Below, piece after piece: positions 28,270 through 38,673 of a stretch of 64,000 bases of DNA. The stretch is from contig NZ_JAGJCF010000019.1 in assembly GCF_017815135.1 (NCBI RefSeq), positions 23,475 to 87,474 of the forward strand, read 5' to 3'. The position numbers and the translations under genes were made by a program. Position 1 is the stretch's first letter; each line of letters opens with the position of its first letter. The notes beneath the pieces were generated by a model. The model made no database searches. It was not told the origin of the DNA and saw only the letters and a program-made list of their open reading frames with translations. This DNA comes from Jiella mangrovi. Lineage in GTDB: Bacteria > Pseudomonadota > Alphaproteobacteria > Rhizobiales > Rhizobiaceae.

Positions 28270-29283
28270 ATGCTGGAAAAATTCGAGCGCTATCCCCTGA
28301 CATTCGGGCCGAGCCCGATCGAGCATCTGCCGCGCCTCAGCCAGGCGATCGGCGGCAAGATCGACGTCTATGCCAAGCGCGACGACTGCAATTCCGGCCT
28401 TGCCTTTGGCGGCAACAAGCTGCGCAAGCTCGAATACATCGTGCCCGACATTCTCGCCTCGGGGGCCGACACGCTGGTTTCCATCGGTGGCGTCCAGTCC
28501 AACCACACGCGCATGGTCGCGGCGACGGCGGCCAAGCTCGGGCTGAAATGTGTGGTCGTCCAGGAAAAATGGGTCCCCCATTACGACGCCGTCTACGACC
28601 GGGTCGGCAATATCCTGCTGACGCGCCTGATGGGCGCGGACTCCCGCCTCGTCGAAGACGAGTTCGACATCGGCATCCGGCAAAGCTGGGAAAACGCGCT
28701 GCAATCGGTTCGCGATGCCGGCGGCAAGCCCTATGGCATTCCAGCCGGCGCCTCCGTCCACAAATATGGCGGTCTCGGCTATGTCGGCTTTGCCGAGGAA
28801 GTGCGCGCCCAGGAAGCCGAGCTCGGCTTCAAGTTCGACTATGTGGTCGTCTGCGTCGTCACCGGCTCGACCTTCGGCGGCATGGTCGTGGGCTTTGCCG
28901 CAGATGGTCGCGCCGACAAGGTGATCGGCATCGACGCGTCGGGAACGCCCCATCAGACCCGTGCGCAGGTGCGCCAGATCGTCGACAACACCGCCGAGCT
29001 GGTCGAACTCGGCCGCAAGGTCGAGGACGCCGAGATCGTCATCAATCCCGATTACGCCTATCCCGCCTATGGCGTGCCCAGCGAAGAGACCAACGACGCA
29101 ATCCGCCTTGCCGCCCGCACCGAGGCGATGATGACCGATCCGGTCTATGAGGGAAAATCCATGCAGGGCATGATCGACCTGGCGAGGAAGGGCTTCTTTC
29201 CCGAGGGCTCGAAGGTCCTCTATGCCCATCTCGGCGGCGCCCCGGCGCTCAACGGCTACAGCTATTACTACAAGGACGGTTGA
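28270..29283 (+). CDS. acdS: 1-aminocyclopropane-1-carboxylate (ACC) deaminase
   Basis: A PLP enzyme of 337 residues that opens ACC, the ethylene precursor of plants, to 2-oxobutyrate and ammonia. It aligns closely with the Pseudomonas enzyme throughout: [29 protein letters not shown] (PLP Lys50), [11 protein letters not shown] (catalytic Ser77), [20 protein letters not shown] and the diagnostic [13 protein letters not shown] and [15 protein letters not shown]. The Tyr-Glu pair and the Leu of AHLGG separate true ACC deaminase from D-cysteine desulfhydrase. It is controlled by the divergent AcdR. Suggests plant or algal association. Confidence 0.96.
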   Translation: MLEKFERYPLTFGPSPIEHLPRLSQAIGGKIDVYAKRDDCNSGLAFGGNKLRKLEYIVPDILASGADTLVSIGGVQSNHTRMVAATAAKLGLKCVVVQEKWVPHYDAVYDRVGNILLTRLMGADSRLVEDEFDIGIRQSWENALQSVRDAGGKPYGIPAGASVHKYGGLGYVGFAEEVRAQEAELGFKFDYVVVCVVTGSTFGGMVVGFAADGRADKVIGIDASGTPHQTRAQVRQIVDNTAELVELGRKVEDAEIVINPDYAYPAYGVPSEETNDAIRLAARTEAMMTDPVYEGKSMQGMIDLARKGFFPEGSKVLYAHLGGAPALNGYSYYYKDG

Positions 29284-29562
29284 GCCCTCGCCGGCAAGCC
29301 GGAAAACCCCGGCTCGCCCGCTGCATCCGGCAGCGGCGGGGCCCGTTCGAGCGCGGCGAACGCCTTCACCGCGCCGCCGCCTGCCTTGCCAAGCGAATGC
29401 CGCTGGGGAATGCCTTCAAGGAAGGCAGATTTAATGTTGGCACACCAATGAGGCAGTTGACATCGCAGCGCTTCGACGCAACCATATCAGTCTCTTACGG
29501 ACGGTTTGCGCCGTTATGCGCGTTCGCGTGATGGCGGCGCCTTGCCAGGGAGGCACGACCGC

Positions 29563-30732
29563 TTGACGACGGCACCGCCGACACAATCCCATCTGGAAAG
29601 GCTGGTCGGCTTCGCTTCGGTCTCCGAGGCCAGCAATCTCGATCTCATCGCCTATGTCGAGGAGACGCTTTCGGGGTCCGGCATCGCTGCGACCCGGGTT
29701 GCCTCCGCCGACGGCCGGAAGGCCAGCCTGTTCGCCACGATCGGGCCGAAGGTGCCGGGCGGCGTCGTCCTGTCCGGACATACGGATGTGGTTCCGGCGG
29801 CCGGGCAGAGCTGGACATACGATCCCTTTTGTCTGACGCACCGGGGCGAGCGGCTCTACGGCCGCGGCACGACCGACATGAAGAGCTTTCTCGCCATCGC
29901 GCTCGGCCTCGTTCCCGACATGCTGGCGGCGGATCTGAAACGGCCGATCCATCTCGCTCTGTCATATGACGAAGAGATCGGCTGTCTCGGCGCGCCGGCG
30001 CTGATCGCGGCCATGGGCGAGGCGATCCCCGAACCTTCCGCCGTCATCGTCGGCGAGCCGACCAAGATGGCGGTCTGCAACGCCCATAAGGGGGTTCTGG
30101 CGCTGACGACGCGGGTCACCGGCCTGCCGGTCCATTCCAGCGTCGTTCACAAGGGCGTTTCGGCCACCGCCTATGCGGCGCGGCTCGCCGTCTGGCTGGA
30201 CGAGCGGATGGCCACGCTTGCCGCCGGCCAGGGCGCGAGCGACCCGCGCTTCGACCCGCCCTACACGACGCTGCATTCCGGCATCCTCAAGGGCGGAACC
30301 GCCCTCAACATCACGGCAGGCGAGGCCATGCTGCGCTCGGACATCCGCGCCCTGCCGGGGGACGATCCCCGTACTCATCTCGCGGCCTTCCGCGCCGAGG
30401 CCGAACGTCTTTCGCAGCTGATGCGGGCCGTCGATCCGACCTGCGGCATCGAGATCACCGTCGATGCCGACGTGCCGCCCTGCCGCGGCGAGGAGAACGG
30501 CGCCGCCGAGGCGCTGGCGCACCGGCTGACCGAGGCCACAGACACCGAGACCGCCGAAGTCGTCGCCTTCGGCACCGAAGCAGGGCAGTTTCAGGCGGCC
30601 GGTCTTTCCACCATCGTCTGCGGCCCCGGCGACATGGCGCAGGGGCACACGCCCGACGAATTCATCGAAATCTCGCAATTGCGCGCGGGCGAGGCGTTCC
30701 AGCGCCGCCTGATCGCCGAACTCTCGCGCTAG
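29563..30732 (+). CDS. M20 family deacylase, acetylornithine deacetylase (ArgE)-like
   Basis: A 389-residue zinc hydrolase. Motifs: VVLSGHTDVVPAAGQSW, YGRGTTDMKSFLAIALGLVP, ALSYDEEIGCLGAP, IVGEPTKMAVCNAHKG, and CGPGDMAQGHTPDEF at the end. It is a clear paralogue of the product of 15388-16551. The start is taken as TTG at 29563 because GGGAGG lies nine bases before it, and the family N-terminus (LERLVGFASVSEASNLDLI) follows. An open TTG 57 bases upstream has no ribosome site. It is followed after 14 bases by a second M20 enzyme and then an importer, so deacylation of an imported conjugate is likely. Confidence 0.87.
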   Translation: MTTAPPTQSHLERLVGFASVSEASNLDLIAYVEETLSGSGIAATRVASADGRKASLFATIGPKVPGGVVLSGHTDVVPAAGQSWTYDPFCLTHRGERLYGRGTTDMKSFLAIALGLVPDMLAADLKRPIHLALSYDEEIGCLGAPALIAAMGEAIPEPSAVIVGEPTKMAVCNAHKGVLALTTRVTGLPVHSSVVHKGVSATAYAARLAVWLDERMATLAAGQGASDPRFDPPYTTLHSGILKGGTALNITAGEAMLRSDIRALPGDDPRTHLAAFRAEAERLSQLMRAVDPTCGIEITVDADVPPCRGEENGAAEALAHRLTEATDTETAEVVAFGTEAGQFQAAGLSTIVCGPGDMAQGHTPDEFIEISQLRAGEAFQRRLIAELSR

Positions 30733-30746
30733 AACAGGGACCTTGC

Positions 30747-31919
30747 ATGCCGATCGTAAACCGGATCGCCGATTTCACCGACGAGATCGCCGCCTGGCGG
30801 CGCGACATTCACGAGCATCCCGAGCTGCAATATGAGGTGCATCGCACCGCCGCCCTCGTCGCCGAAAAGCTGGCGGAGTTTGGCTGCGACGAGGTGGTGA
30901 CGGGCGTCGGGCGGACCGGCGTCGTCGCCGTGGTGAACGGGCGCGAGACGGGCTCCGGCCGCGTCGTCGGCCTGCGCGCCGACATGGACGCCCTGCCGAT
31001 CCACGAGACCACGGGCCTGCCCCACGCCTCGAAGACGGACGGCGCCATGCATGCCTGCGGCCATGACGGCCATACGGCGATGCTGCTCGGCGCGGCGAAA
31101 TATCTGACCGAGACCCGCAATTTCGACGGCAAGGTCGCCCTCATCTTCCAGCCCGCGGAAGAGGGCGGCGCCGGCGGCAAGGCGATGGTCGATGACGGCA
31201 TGATGGAGCGTTTCGGCATCCAGGAGGTCTATGGCCTCCACAACCAGCCCGGCATGGCACTCGGCACCTTCGAGATCCGCCATGGCGCGATGATGGCCTC
31301 GGCCGACGAGTTCGAGATCACCGTGGAGGGTTTCGGCGGCCATGCCGCGAAGCCGCACAAGGCGGTGGACGCCACCCTCGTCGCCGCGCAGATCATGGTG
31401 ATGCTGCAGACGGTCGTCGCGCGCAATGTCGATCCGGTGGAATCGGCGGTCCTGTCCGTCACCACCATGCATGCCGGCAAGGCGTTCAACGTCATCCCCC
31501 AGACCGCCACCCTCGGCGGCACCGTGCGCACTTTGAAGCCCGCGATCCGCGATCTCATGGAAAAGCGCGTCACCGAGGTCGCCGAAATGACGGCTGCAGC
31601 CCTCGGCGCGAAGGCGAAGGTCAATTATCAGCGCCATTATCCCGTGGTGGTCAATCACCCGGCCGAGACCGATTTCGCTGCCGAGATCGCCGGCGAAATC
31701 GTCTCGCCGGCCAATGTGAAGCGCGATACGCCGCCGGTGATGGGCGGCGAGGACTTCGCCTTCATGCTGGAGGCCCGCCCTGGCGCCTTCATCTTCGCCG
31801 GACAGGGCGACACGGCCCCCGTCCATCATCCCGACTACGACTTCAACGACGCGCTCATTCCCATCGGCTGCTCCTACTGGGCGAGACTCGTCGAGACCGC
31901 CATGCCGATCGCGCGCTGA
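30747..31919 (+). CDS. M20D amidohydrolase (hippurate / IAA-amino acid hydrolase type)
   Basis: A 390-residue member of the HipO/ILR1 group. Characteristic segments: WRRDIHEHPELQYEVHRTAALVAEKL, GLRADMDALPIHETTGLPH, HACGHDGHTAMLLGAAKYL (metal ligands), FQPAEEGGAGGKAMVDDG, YGLHNQPGMALG, GFGGHAAKPH and MGGEDFAFMLEARPGAFIF. The plant homologues release auxin or jasmonate from amino-acid conjugates; bacterial ones cleave hippurate or N-acetyl amino acids. It lies 14 bases after the ArgE-like gene and 143 before a binding-protein gene. Confidence 0.92.
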   Translation: MPIVNRIADFTDEIAAWRRDIHEHPELQYEVHRTAALVAEKLAEFGCDEVVTGVGRTGVVAVVNGRETGSGRVVGLRADMDALPIHETTGLPHASKTDGAMHACGHDGHTAMLLGAAKYLTETRNFDGKVALIFQPAEEGGAGGKAMVDDGMMERFGIQEVYGLHNQPGMALGTFEIRHGAMMASADEFEITVEGFGGHAAKPHKAVDATLVAAQIMVMLQTVVARNVDPVESAVLSVTTMHAGKAFNVIPQTATLGGTVRTLKPAIRDLMEKRVTEVAEMTAAALGAKAKVNYQRHYPVVVNHPAETDFAAEIAGEIVSPANVKRDTPPVMGGEDFAFMLEARPGAFIFAGQGDTAPVHHPDYDFNDALIPIGCSYWARLVETAMPIAR

Positions 31920-32062
31920 CGCGCCGCCCCCTGCTTCCGAACAGGGATCGCACACGGGATTCCCGAACCGATGTCCGAAGGAAAATGCCCCTGACGAAGG
32001 CCCCGCAAACGGGCCCGACTGGACGACCTGACACCGACCCCTTGAAGCAACGGAGATTGCCG

Positions 32063-33667
32063 ATGAAGACCCTGTTCCTCCTGGCCGGAACCGCAGCTCT
32101 CGCTCTTGCCGCCTCAGGCGCGGCGCGGGCCGAGCCGTTCCATTACGCCTTCCAGGGCGACGTCCAGTCCCTCGACCCGATGGGCCTCAACGAGACCTTC
32201 ACCATCGGCTATCTCGGCAATATCTACGAGGGCCTCACCCATTACGACAAGGACATGAAGATCGAGCCGGGCCTTGCGACCGACTGGAAGCAGACCGGGC
32301 CGGACACCTGGCGCTTCAACCTGCGCAAGAACGTCAAGTTTCACGGCGGCCAGGACTTCACGGCCGAGGACGTGGTGTTTTCCTGGAAGCGCTCGCTGAC
32401 GGAAGGCTCGGACTTCAAGGGCTACGGCCAGAAGATCAAGGACATCAAGGTCATCGACGACCACACGATCGACATCACCACGCCCGAACCGAACCCGATC
32501 TTCCCGCGCGAGGTCGTCTATCTCTACATCATGGACAAGGGTTGGGCCGAGGAGCACAACGCCACCAAGGCGACGAGCCCCAAGGCCGGCGACGACAACT
32601 CCACCTACGCCGCCCAGCACGCCAACGGCACGGGCCCGTTCGAGCTCGTCTCGCGCCAGCCGGACGTGAAATCGACGCTGAAACGCTTCGACGGCTATTG
32701 GGACAAGGACATTCCGACCAACGTCACCGACGTCACCTTCACGCCGATCAGCCAGGACGCCACGCGCACCGCGGCGCTGATCTCGGGTGAACTCGACATG
32801 GCCTGGCCGATCCCGCTTCAGGACTGGAACCGGCTCGAAAACGCCAAGGGCGTGAAGATCCTGCACGCGCCGGACGCGCGCACCATCTTCCTCGGCATGG
32901 ATCAGTTCCGCGACGAGCTCCTGTATTCCAGCGTCAAGGGCAAGAACCCGCTCAAGGACAAGAAGGTGCGCGAGGCGATGGCCCACGCGATCGATCTCAA
33001 AGTCATCGACCAGAAGATCATGCGCGGCGCCGCCGAGCCGGCGGGCGAACTCATCGGCCCGCAGATCAACGGTTTCGTCAAATCGCTCAACACGCCCTAC
33101 GAATACGATCCGGAAAAGTCCAAGAAGCTGCTTGAGGAAGCCGGCTATCCGGACGGTTTCGAGCTCGGCATGGACTGCCCGAACAACCGCTATGTCAACG
33201 ACGCGCTGATCTGTCAGGCAGTCGCCGGGCTGCTCGCCCGCGTCGGCATCAGGATCGATCTCAACGCCCAGCCGAAATCGAAGTATTTCGCCAAGGTCTC
33301 GCCCCAGAGCGGCAACGACACCTCCTTCTACCTGCTAGGCTGGACGCCCTCGACCTTCGACGCGCACAATGCGCTGTTCAATCTGGTCGCCACCTTCGAC
33401 ACGGAAAAGAACCAGGGCCAGTTCAATTACGGCCACTATTCCAATCCGAAGATCGACGAACTGACCGACAAGATCGTCTCGGAGACCGACCAGGCCAAGC
33501 GCCAGGAGATGATCACCGAGGCGATGACGCTTCTGAAGGACGATGTCGGCTATCTGCCGATCCACCAGCAGCCTTTGTCCTGGGGCGTGCGTGACGGGGT
33601 GAGCGTCGCCCAGCGCGCCGACGACGTCATCGATCTGCGCGACGTGGTGATCGAAAAGGCCAAGTGA
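32063..33667 (+). CDS. ABC transporter substrate-binding protein, family 5
   Basis: A periplasmic binding protein of 534 residues. The signal peptide (KTLFLLAGTAALALAASGAARA) and the family motifs QSLDPMGLNETFTIGYLGNIYEGL, WRFNLRKNVKFHGGQDFTAEDV, NGTGPFELVSRQPD, RFDGYWDKD, KVREAMAHAIDLKVI and YDPEKSKKLLEEAGYPDGF are present. GGAG precedes the ATG by eight bases; an upstream in-frame start would put 26 polar residues before the signal. It feeds the permeases at 33847-35762. Ligand unknown; two adjacent amidohydrolases point to an acylated amino acid or peptide. Confidence 0.92.
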   Translation: MKTLFLLAGTAALALAASGAARAEPFHYAFQGDVQSLDPMGLNETFTIGYLGNIYEGLTHYDKDMKIEPGLATDWKQTGPDTWRFNLRKNVKFHGGQDFTAEDVVFSWKRSLTEGSDFKGYGQKIKDIKVIDDHTIDITTPEPNPIFPREVVYLYIMDKGWAEEHNATKATSPKAGDDNSTYAAQHANGTGPFELVSRQPDVKSTLKRFDGYWDKDIPTNVTDVTFTPISQDATRTAALISGELDMAWPIPLQDWNRLENAKGVKILHAPDARTIFLGMDQFRDELLYSSVKGKNPLKDKKVREAMAHAIDLKVIDQKIMRGAAEPAGELIGPQINGFVKSLNTPYEYDPEKSKKLLEEAGYPDGFELGMDCPNNRYVNDALICQAVAGLLARVGIRIDLNAQPKSKYFAKVSPQSGNDTSFYLLGWTPSTFDAHNALFNLVATFDTEKNQGQFNYGHYSNPKIDELTDKIVSETDQAKRQEMITEAMTLLKDDVGYLPIHQQPLSWGVRDGVSVAQRADDVIDLRDVVIEKAK

Positions 33668-33676
33668 GCGTCCGGT

Positions 33677-33698
33677 CGGCTCGCCGCAAGGTGAGCCG
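33677..33698 (+). terminator. Hairpin after the module B binding-protein gene
   Basis: CGGCTCGCC (33677-33685) pairs with GGTGAGCCG (33690-33698) with one G-T pair and a GCAA loop, nine bases after the stop, and is followed by CCCCGCCTTTTT. The T-run is a few bases late, so partial termination or mRNA stabilisation ahead of the permease genes is more likely than a complete stop. Confidence 0.5.
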
Positions 33699-33846
33699 GC
33701 CCCGCCTTTTTCCCGGCCCCGCCGCTTTTCCCGGGACGATCACCCGGCCGCATTCCGGGTGCCCGGCCGGGTGCGAGGCTTTCGGCCGATCCTGCCCCAT
33801 GGCCCGCAGCTTTTTGCGCGGGCGCCCCGTTGCTTGAGATGACGCC

Positions 33847-34818
33847 ATGATCCTTTTCATCGCGAAGCGCGCCGCGCAGGCCGTCCTGGTGATGCTCGTC
33901 GTCGCCCTGATCGCCTTCGCCCTGTTTCGCTATGTCGGCGATCCGATCAACAACATGGTCGGCCAGGACACCACCTTCGAGCAGCGCCAGGAGCTGCGCC
34001 AGACGCTCGGGCTGAACGATCCCTTCTTCGTGCAGTTCGCCCGCTTCGTCGGCCATGCGGTGCAGGGCGATTTCGGCCAGTCCTACCAGCTGCGCCAGCC
34101 GGTCTCGGAGCTCATCGCCCAGCGCTTTCCCGCCACCTTCGAGCTTTCCATGGTCTCGGCGCTGATGGCGCTCGTCATCGGCATTCCCATGGGGGTCTAT
34201 ACCGCGCTGAACCGTAAGAGCATTTCCTCGCGCCTGTTCATGACCCTGTCGCTCGTCGGCATCTCGCTGCCGACCTTCCTGATCGGCATCCTGCTGATCC
34301 TGTTCTTCGGCGTCATCCTGCGCTGGCTGCCGACCTTCGGGCGGGGCGAGGTGGTGCAGATCGGCTGGTGGTCGACCGGGCTCTTGACCAAGAGCGGGCT
34401 GGAATCGCTGATCATGCCGGCGATCACGCTGGCGATCTTCCAGATGACGCTGATCGTGCGGCTGGTGCGGGCCGAAATGCTGGAAGTGCTGCGCACCGAT
34501 TACGTGAAATTCGCCCGGGCCCGCGGCCTGAAACCGCGCACGGTCAACTTCACCATCGCTTTGAAGAACACCCTCGTGCCGGTGATGACCATCATCGGCC
34601 TGCAGGTCGGCTCGATCATCGCCTTTGCGATCATCACCGAAAGCGTCTTCCAGTGGCCCGGCATGGGGCTGCTGTTCATCCAGGCGATCCACCAGGTCGA
34701 TATCCCGATCATGGCGGCCTATCTCATGCTGATCGCCCTGATCTTCGTCATCATCAATCTCATCGTCGACATTCTCTATGTCGTCGTCGATCCCAGACTG
34801 AGAGTGAGCGGCAAATGA
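33847..34818 (+). CDS. ABC transporter permease, DppB type
   Basis: A 323-residue permease with about six helices: FIAKRAAQAVLVMLVVALIAFALF, QTLGLNDPFFVQFARFVGHAVQGDFGQSY (DppB hallmark), IGIPMGVYTALNRKS, SLPTFLIGILLILFF and the EAA loop YVKFARARGLKPRTVNFTIALKN. It forms a pore with the DppC-type protein, whose start overlaps its stop (ATGA). The 179-base gap after the binding-protein gene carries a hairpin. Confidence 0.93.
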   Translation: MILFIAKRAAQAVLVMLVVALIAFALFRYVGDPINNMVGQDTTFEQRQELRQTLGLNDPFFVQFARFVGHAVQGDFGQSYQLRQPVSELIAQRFPATFELSMVSALMALVIGIPMGVYTALNRKSISSRLFMTLSLVGISLPTFLIGILLILFFGVILRWLPTFGRGEVVQIGWWSTGLLTKSGLESLIMPAITLAIFQMTLIVRLVRAEMLEVLRTDYVKFARARGLKPRTVNFTIALKNTLVPVMTIIGLQVGSIIAFAIITESVFQWPGMGLLFIQAIHQVDIPIMAAYLMLIALIFVIINLIVDILYVVVDPRLRVSGK

Positions 34819-35762
34819 GCGAGGTCGAAGGCGTCGTCGAGGGCGAAACCATCGGCGTTTGGGGCCGCATGGTCCAGAGCGATCTGTGGTATTCATTCAC
34901 CCATTCGCCGCTGGCGATGATCTCGGCGCTGTTCGCGCTGGTCTTCATTCTCGCCTGCCTCTTCGCCGGCTTCGTCGCGCCGCATGATCCGTTCAATCTC
35001 GCATCGGTCAGCCTGTTCGATTCCCTTTTGCCGCCCGCCTGGCAGGACGGCGGCAACATCTCCTATCTTCTGGGAACGGACGATCAGGGCCGCGACGTCT
35101 TCTCGACCATTCTTTATGGCGGGCGCATCTCGCTTCTCGTCGGCTTCCTGTCGGTCGCCTTCGCGGCCGTTCTCGGCATCGCCGTCGGGCTCGTCGCGGG
35201 TTATGCCGGCGGCATCACCGATGCCATTTTTATGCGGATCGCCGATATCCAGCTGTCCTTCCCGGCGATCCTGATCGCGCTTTTGATCGACGGCGTGTTT
35301 CGCGGGCTCTTGCCGCGCGGCCTGCATGACGAGGTGGCGGTCTATGTGCTGGTCCTGTCGATCGGCCTGTCCTTCTGGGTGCAATATGCCCGCACCGTGC
35401 GCTCCTCGGTGATGATCGAGCGGACCAAGGAATATGTTCAGGCCGGCCAGGTCATCGGCCTGCCCCCCGGCACCATCCTGTTCCGCCACATCCTGCCCAA
35501 CGTCCTCGGCCCGGTGCTGGTGATCGCGACGATCCAGCTGGCGCTCGCCATCATCACCGAGGCGACGCTCTCCTTCCTCGGCGTCGGCGTGCCGCCGACC
35601 CAGCCCTCGCTCGGCACGCTGATCCGCATCGGCAACGACTATCTGTTCTCCGGCGAATGGTGGATCACGATCTTTCCGGGCATCGCGCTCGTCCTGCTGG
35701 TCCTGTCCATCAACCTGCTCGGCGACTGGCTGCGCGATGCGCTCAACCCGAAACTGCGCTGA
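34815..35762 (+). CDS. ABC transporter permease, DppC type
   Basis: A 315-residue permease. After a short polar leader come the DppC motifs YLLGTDDQGRDVFSTILYGGRISLLVG, FMRIADIQLSFPAILIALL, QYARTVRSSVMIERTKEYVQAGQVIGLPPGTILFRHILPN (EAA loop), EATLSFLGVGVPPTQPSLG and WWITIFPGIALVLLVLSINLLGDWLRDALNP. It is coupled to the DppB-type gene and followed after 11 bases by the fused ATPase gene. Confidence 0.93.
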   Translation: MSEVEGVVEGETIGVWGRMVQSDLWYSFTHSPLAMISALFALVFILACLFAGFVAPHDPFNLASVSLFDSLLPPAWQDGGNISYLLGTDDQGRDVFSTILYGGRISLLVGFLSVAFAAVLGIAVGLVAGYAGGITDAIFMRIADIQLSFPAILIALLIDGVFRGLLPRGLHDEVAVYVLVLSIGLSFWVQYARTVRSSVMIERTKEYVQAGQVIGLPPGTILFRHILPNVLGPVLVIATIQLALAIITEATLSFLGVGVPPTQPSLGTLIRIGNDYLFSGEWWITIFPGIALVLLVLSINLLGDWLRDALNPKLR

Positions 35763-35773
35763 GGAAACCGGCA

Positions 35774-37474
<1,701 letters not shown>

Positions 37475-37595
37475 ACCGTCAGCTTTGCCCTCGAGGGCAT
37501 CGTTTGACGGCCGCTTCGGCTTGCCCGCGACGCCGCTCAAGATCGGCACGCGGCGCTTTGCCGGGCAGAACGAGACAATCGCTGGTCACAGTTTC

Positions 37596-37610
37596 AATCA
37601 CCGCGTGATT
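37596..37610. promoter_or_regulatory. Palindrome AATCACCGCGTGATT upstream of the IclR gene
   Basis: A perfect 15-base inverted repeat (AATCAC-CGC-GTGATT) about 95 bases before the IclR start. It may be an operator for autoregulation, but it does not resemble the inverted repeat at 38614-38646 in front of the importer, so the binding protein is uncertain. Confidence 0.3.
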
Positions 37611-37704
37611 TGCGAAAACCCGTCGCCTCGGGATAAATCCCTTCCGATCGCGGGGGAGGCGGGTTGCCTGACGGTCCCGCCGAACCCGGCAGGAGAGGCG
37701 GCGC

Positions 37705-38466
37705 ATGGACGCTCCCATCGAAAAGCAGGACACCCTGTTCGTCGCCTCCCTCGAAAAGGGGATGCGCATCCTCGAGGCCTTCGGCGAGGATCGCACCGAA
37801 ATGGGCCTGCAGGAGCTTTCGGCGGCCTGCGGCCTCGACAAGAGCGCCGTCCAGCGTTTCACCAACACCCTCTGGCGCCTCGGCTATCTCGCCAAGGACC
37901 CGAAAACGCGTCGCTTCAGCCTGACGATCAAGTGCCTCGGCATCGCCAACGCCTATCTGTGGACCGAGGAGATCGTCCGGCGCGCCTTGCCGAAGATGAT
38001 CGACCTTCGCAGCCAGGTCGGGGAGACGATCACCCTTGCCGTTCTCGACGGCGAGGACATCGTCTATGCCGCCCGCATGCCCAACGCGCGCACCAGCTAC
38101 GCCGCCTCCATCATCGGACGCCGGGCGCCGGCGCTGAACACCTCCGGAGGGCGGGTGATCGTCTCGACGATGGCCGAAGCGGACCGCCGGCGCTGCGCCA
38201 ACGAATGGCATCTGCGCCGCTTCACGGCGAACACCACCATGGAGCGGGACGCGATCCTTGCCGAAATCGAGACGGCGGCCGAACGCGGCTACAGCCTGTC
38301 GCGGGACGAGCTGATCATGAACGAGGTTGGCGTCGCTGCCCCGATAAGGGTCGACGGGCGCTACCGCGTTGCGGTGCACTGTTCCGTCTCGACGCTCAAG
38401 TGGAAGCCGCACGACGTCGAGGAGGCGATCGTGCCCGCGCTTCTCGACATGGCCAACTCGTTCTGA
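37705..38466 (+). CDS. IclR-family transcriptional regulator
   Basis: A 253-residue IclR protein. The N-terminal winged helix is VASLEKGMRILEAFGEDRTEMGLQ-type, with ELSAACGLDKSAVQRFTNTLWRLGYL. The C-terminal effector domain (about 80-250) contains LRSQVGETITLAVLDGEDIVYAAR and RGYSLSRDELIMNEVGVAAPIR. It is on the same strand and directly upstream of the importer operon; the 207-base gap has a promoter-like element and a long inverted repeat, so it most likely controls that operon. Start at the first ATG, which precedes the winged helix by about 12 residues. Confidence 0.92.
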   Translation: MDAPIEKQDTLFVASLEKGMRILEAFGEDRTEMGLQELSAACGLDKSAVQRFTNTLWRLGYLAKDPKTRRFSLTIKCLGIANAYLWTEEIVRRALPKMIDLRSQVGETITLAVLDGEDIVYAARMPNARTSYAASIIGRRAPALNTSGGRVIVSTMAEADRRRCANEWHLRRFTANTTMERDAILAEIETAAERGYSLSRDELIMNEVGVAAPIRVDGRYRVAVHCSVSTLKWKPHDVEEAIVPALLDMANSF

Positions 38467-38582
38467 TCGCTCGGGTGTTTCCGTCCCTAGCACGAGCGAT
38501 CGCGCCGGCGCGGAGCCCTCGGCGCAACAGGCTGACAGGGCCAGCCTCACCGCATTGCACAAAAAATGTTCGCCAAAAGCGC

Positions 38583-38646
38583 TTGACTGAAAAGCCATCA
38601 CCTTTCTAAGCTGATCATAATACGAACGACGATATCGCATTATGAT
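38583..38646 (+). promoter_or_regulatory. Promoter-like element and 11-bp inverted repeat before the module C importer
   Basis: TTGACT at 38583-38588 with TAAGCT 18 bases later (38607-38612) is a plausible sigma70 pair. Immediately downstream, ATCATAATACG (38614-38624) and CGCATTATGAT (38636-38646) form an inverted repeat with one mismatch and an 11-base spacer. Its position around the expected start site and just after the IclR gene suggests an IclR repressor site for the operon that begins at 38674. Confidence 0.5.
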
Positions 38647-38673
38647 ACAACAGCCCGCTTTCAGGAGATCTCG

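Noticed and set aside
29411..29427. Palindrome TGCCTT-CAAGG-AAGGCA downstream of acdS as a terminator
   Set aside because: Only six base pairs, 130 bases after the gene and no T-run.
29457..29488. Promoter TTGACA (29457-29462) before the ArgE-like gene
   Set aside because: The -35 is consensus, but the best AT-rich -10 candidate (CATATC) is about 20 bases away; spacing too long to annotate.
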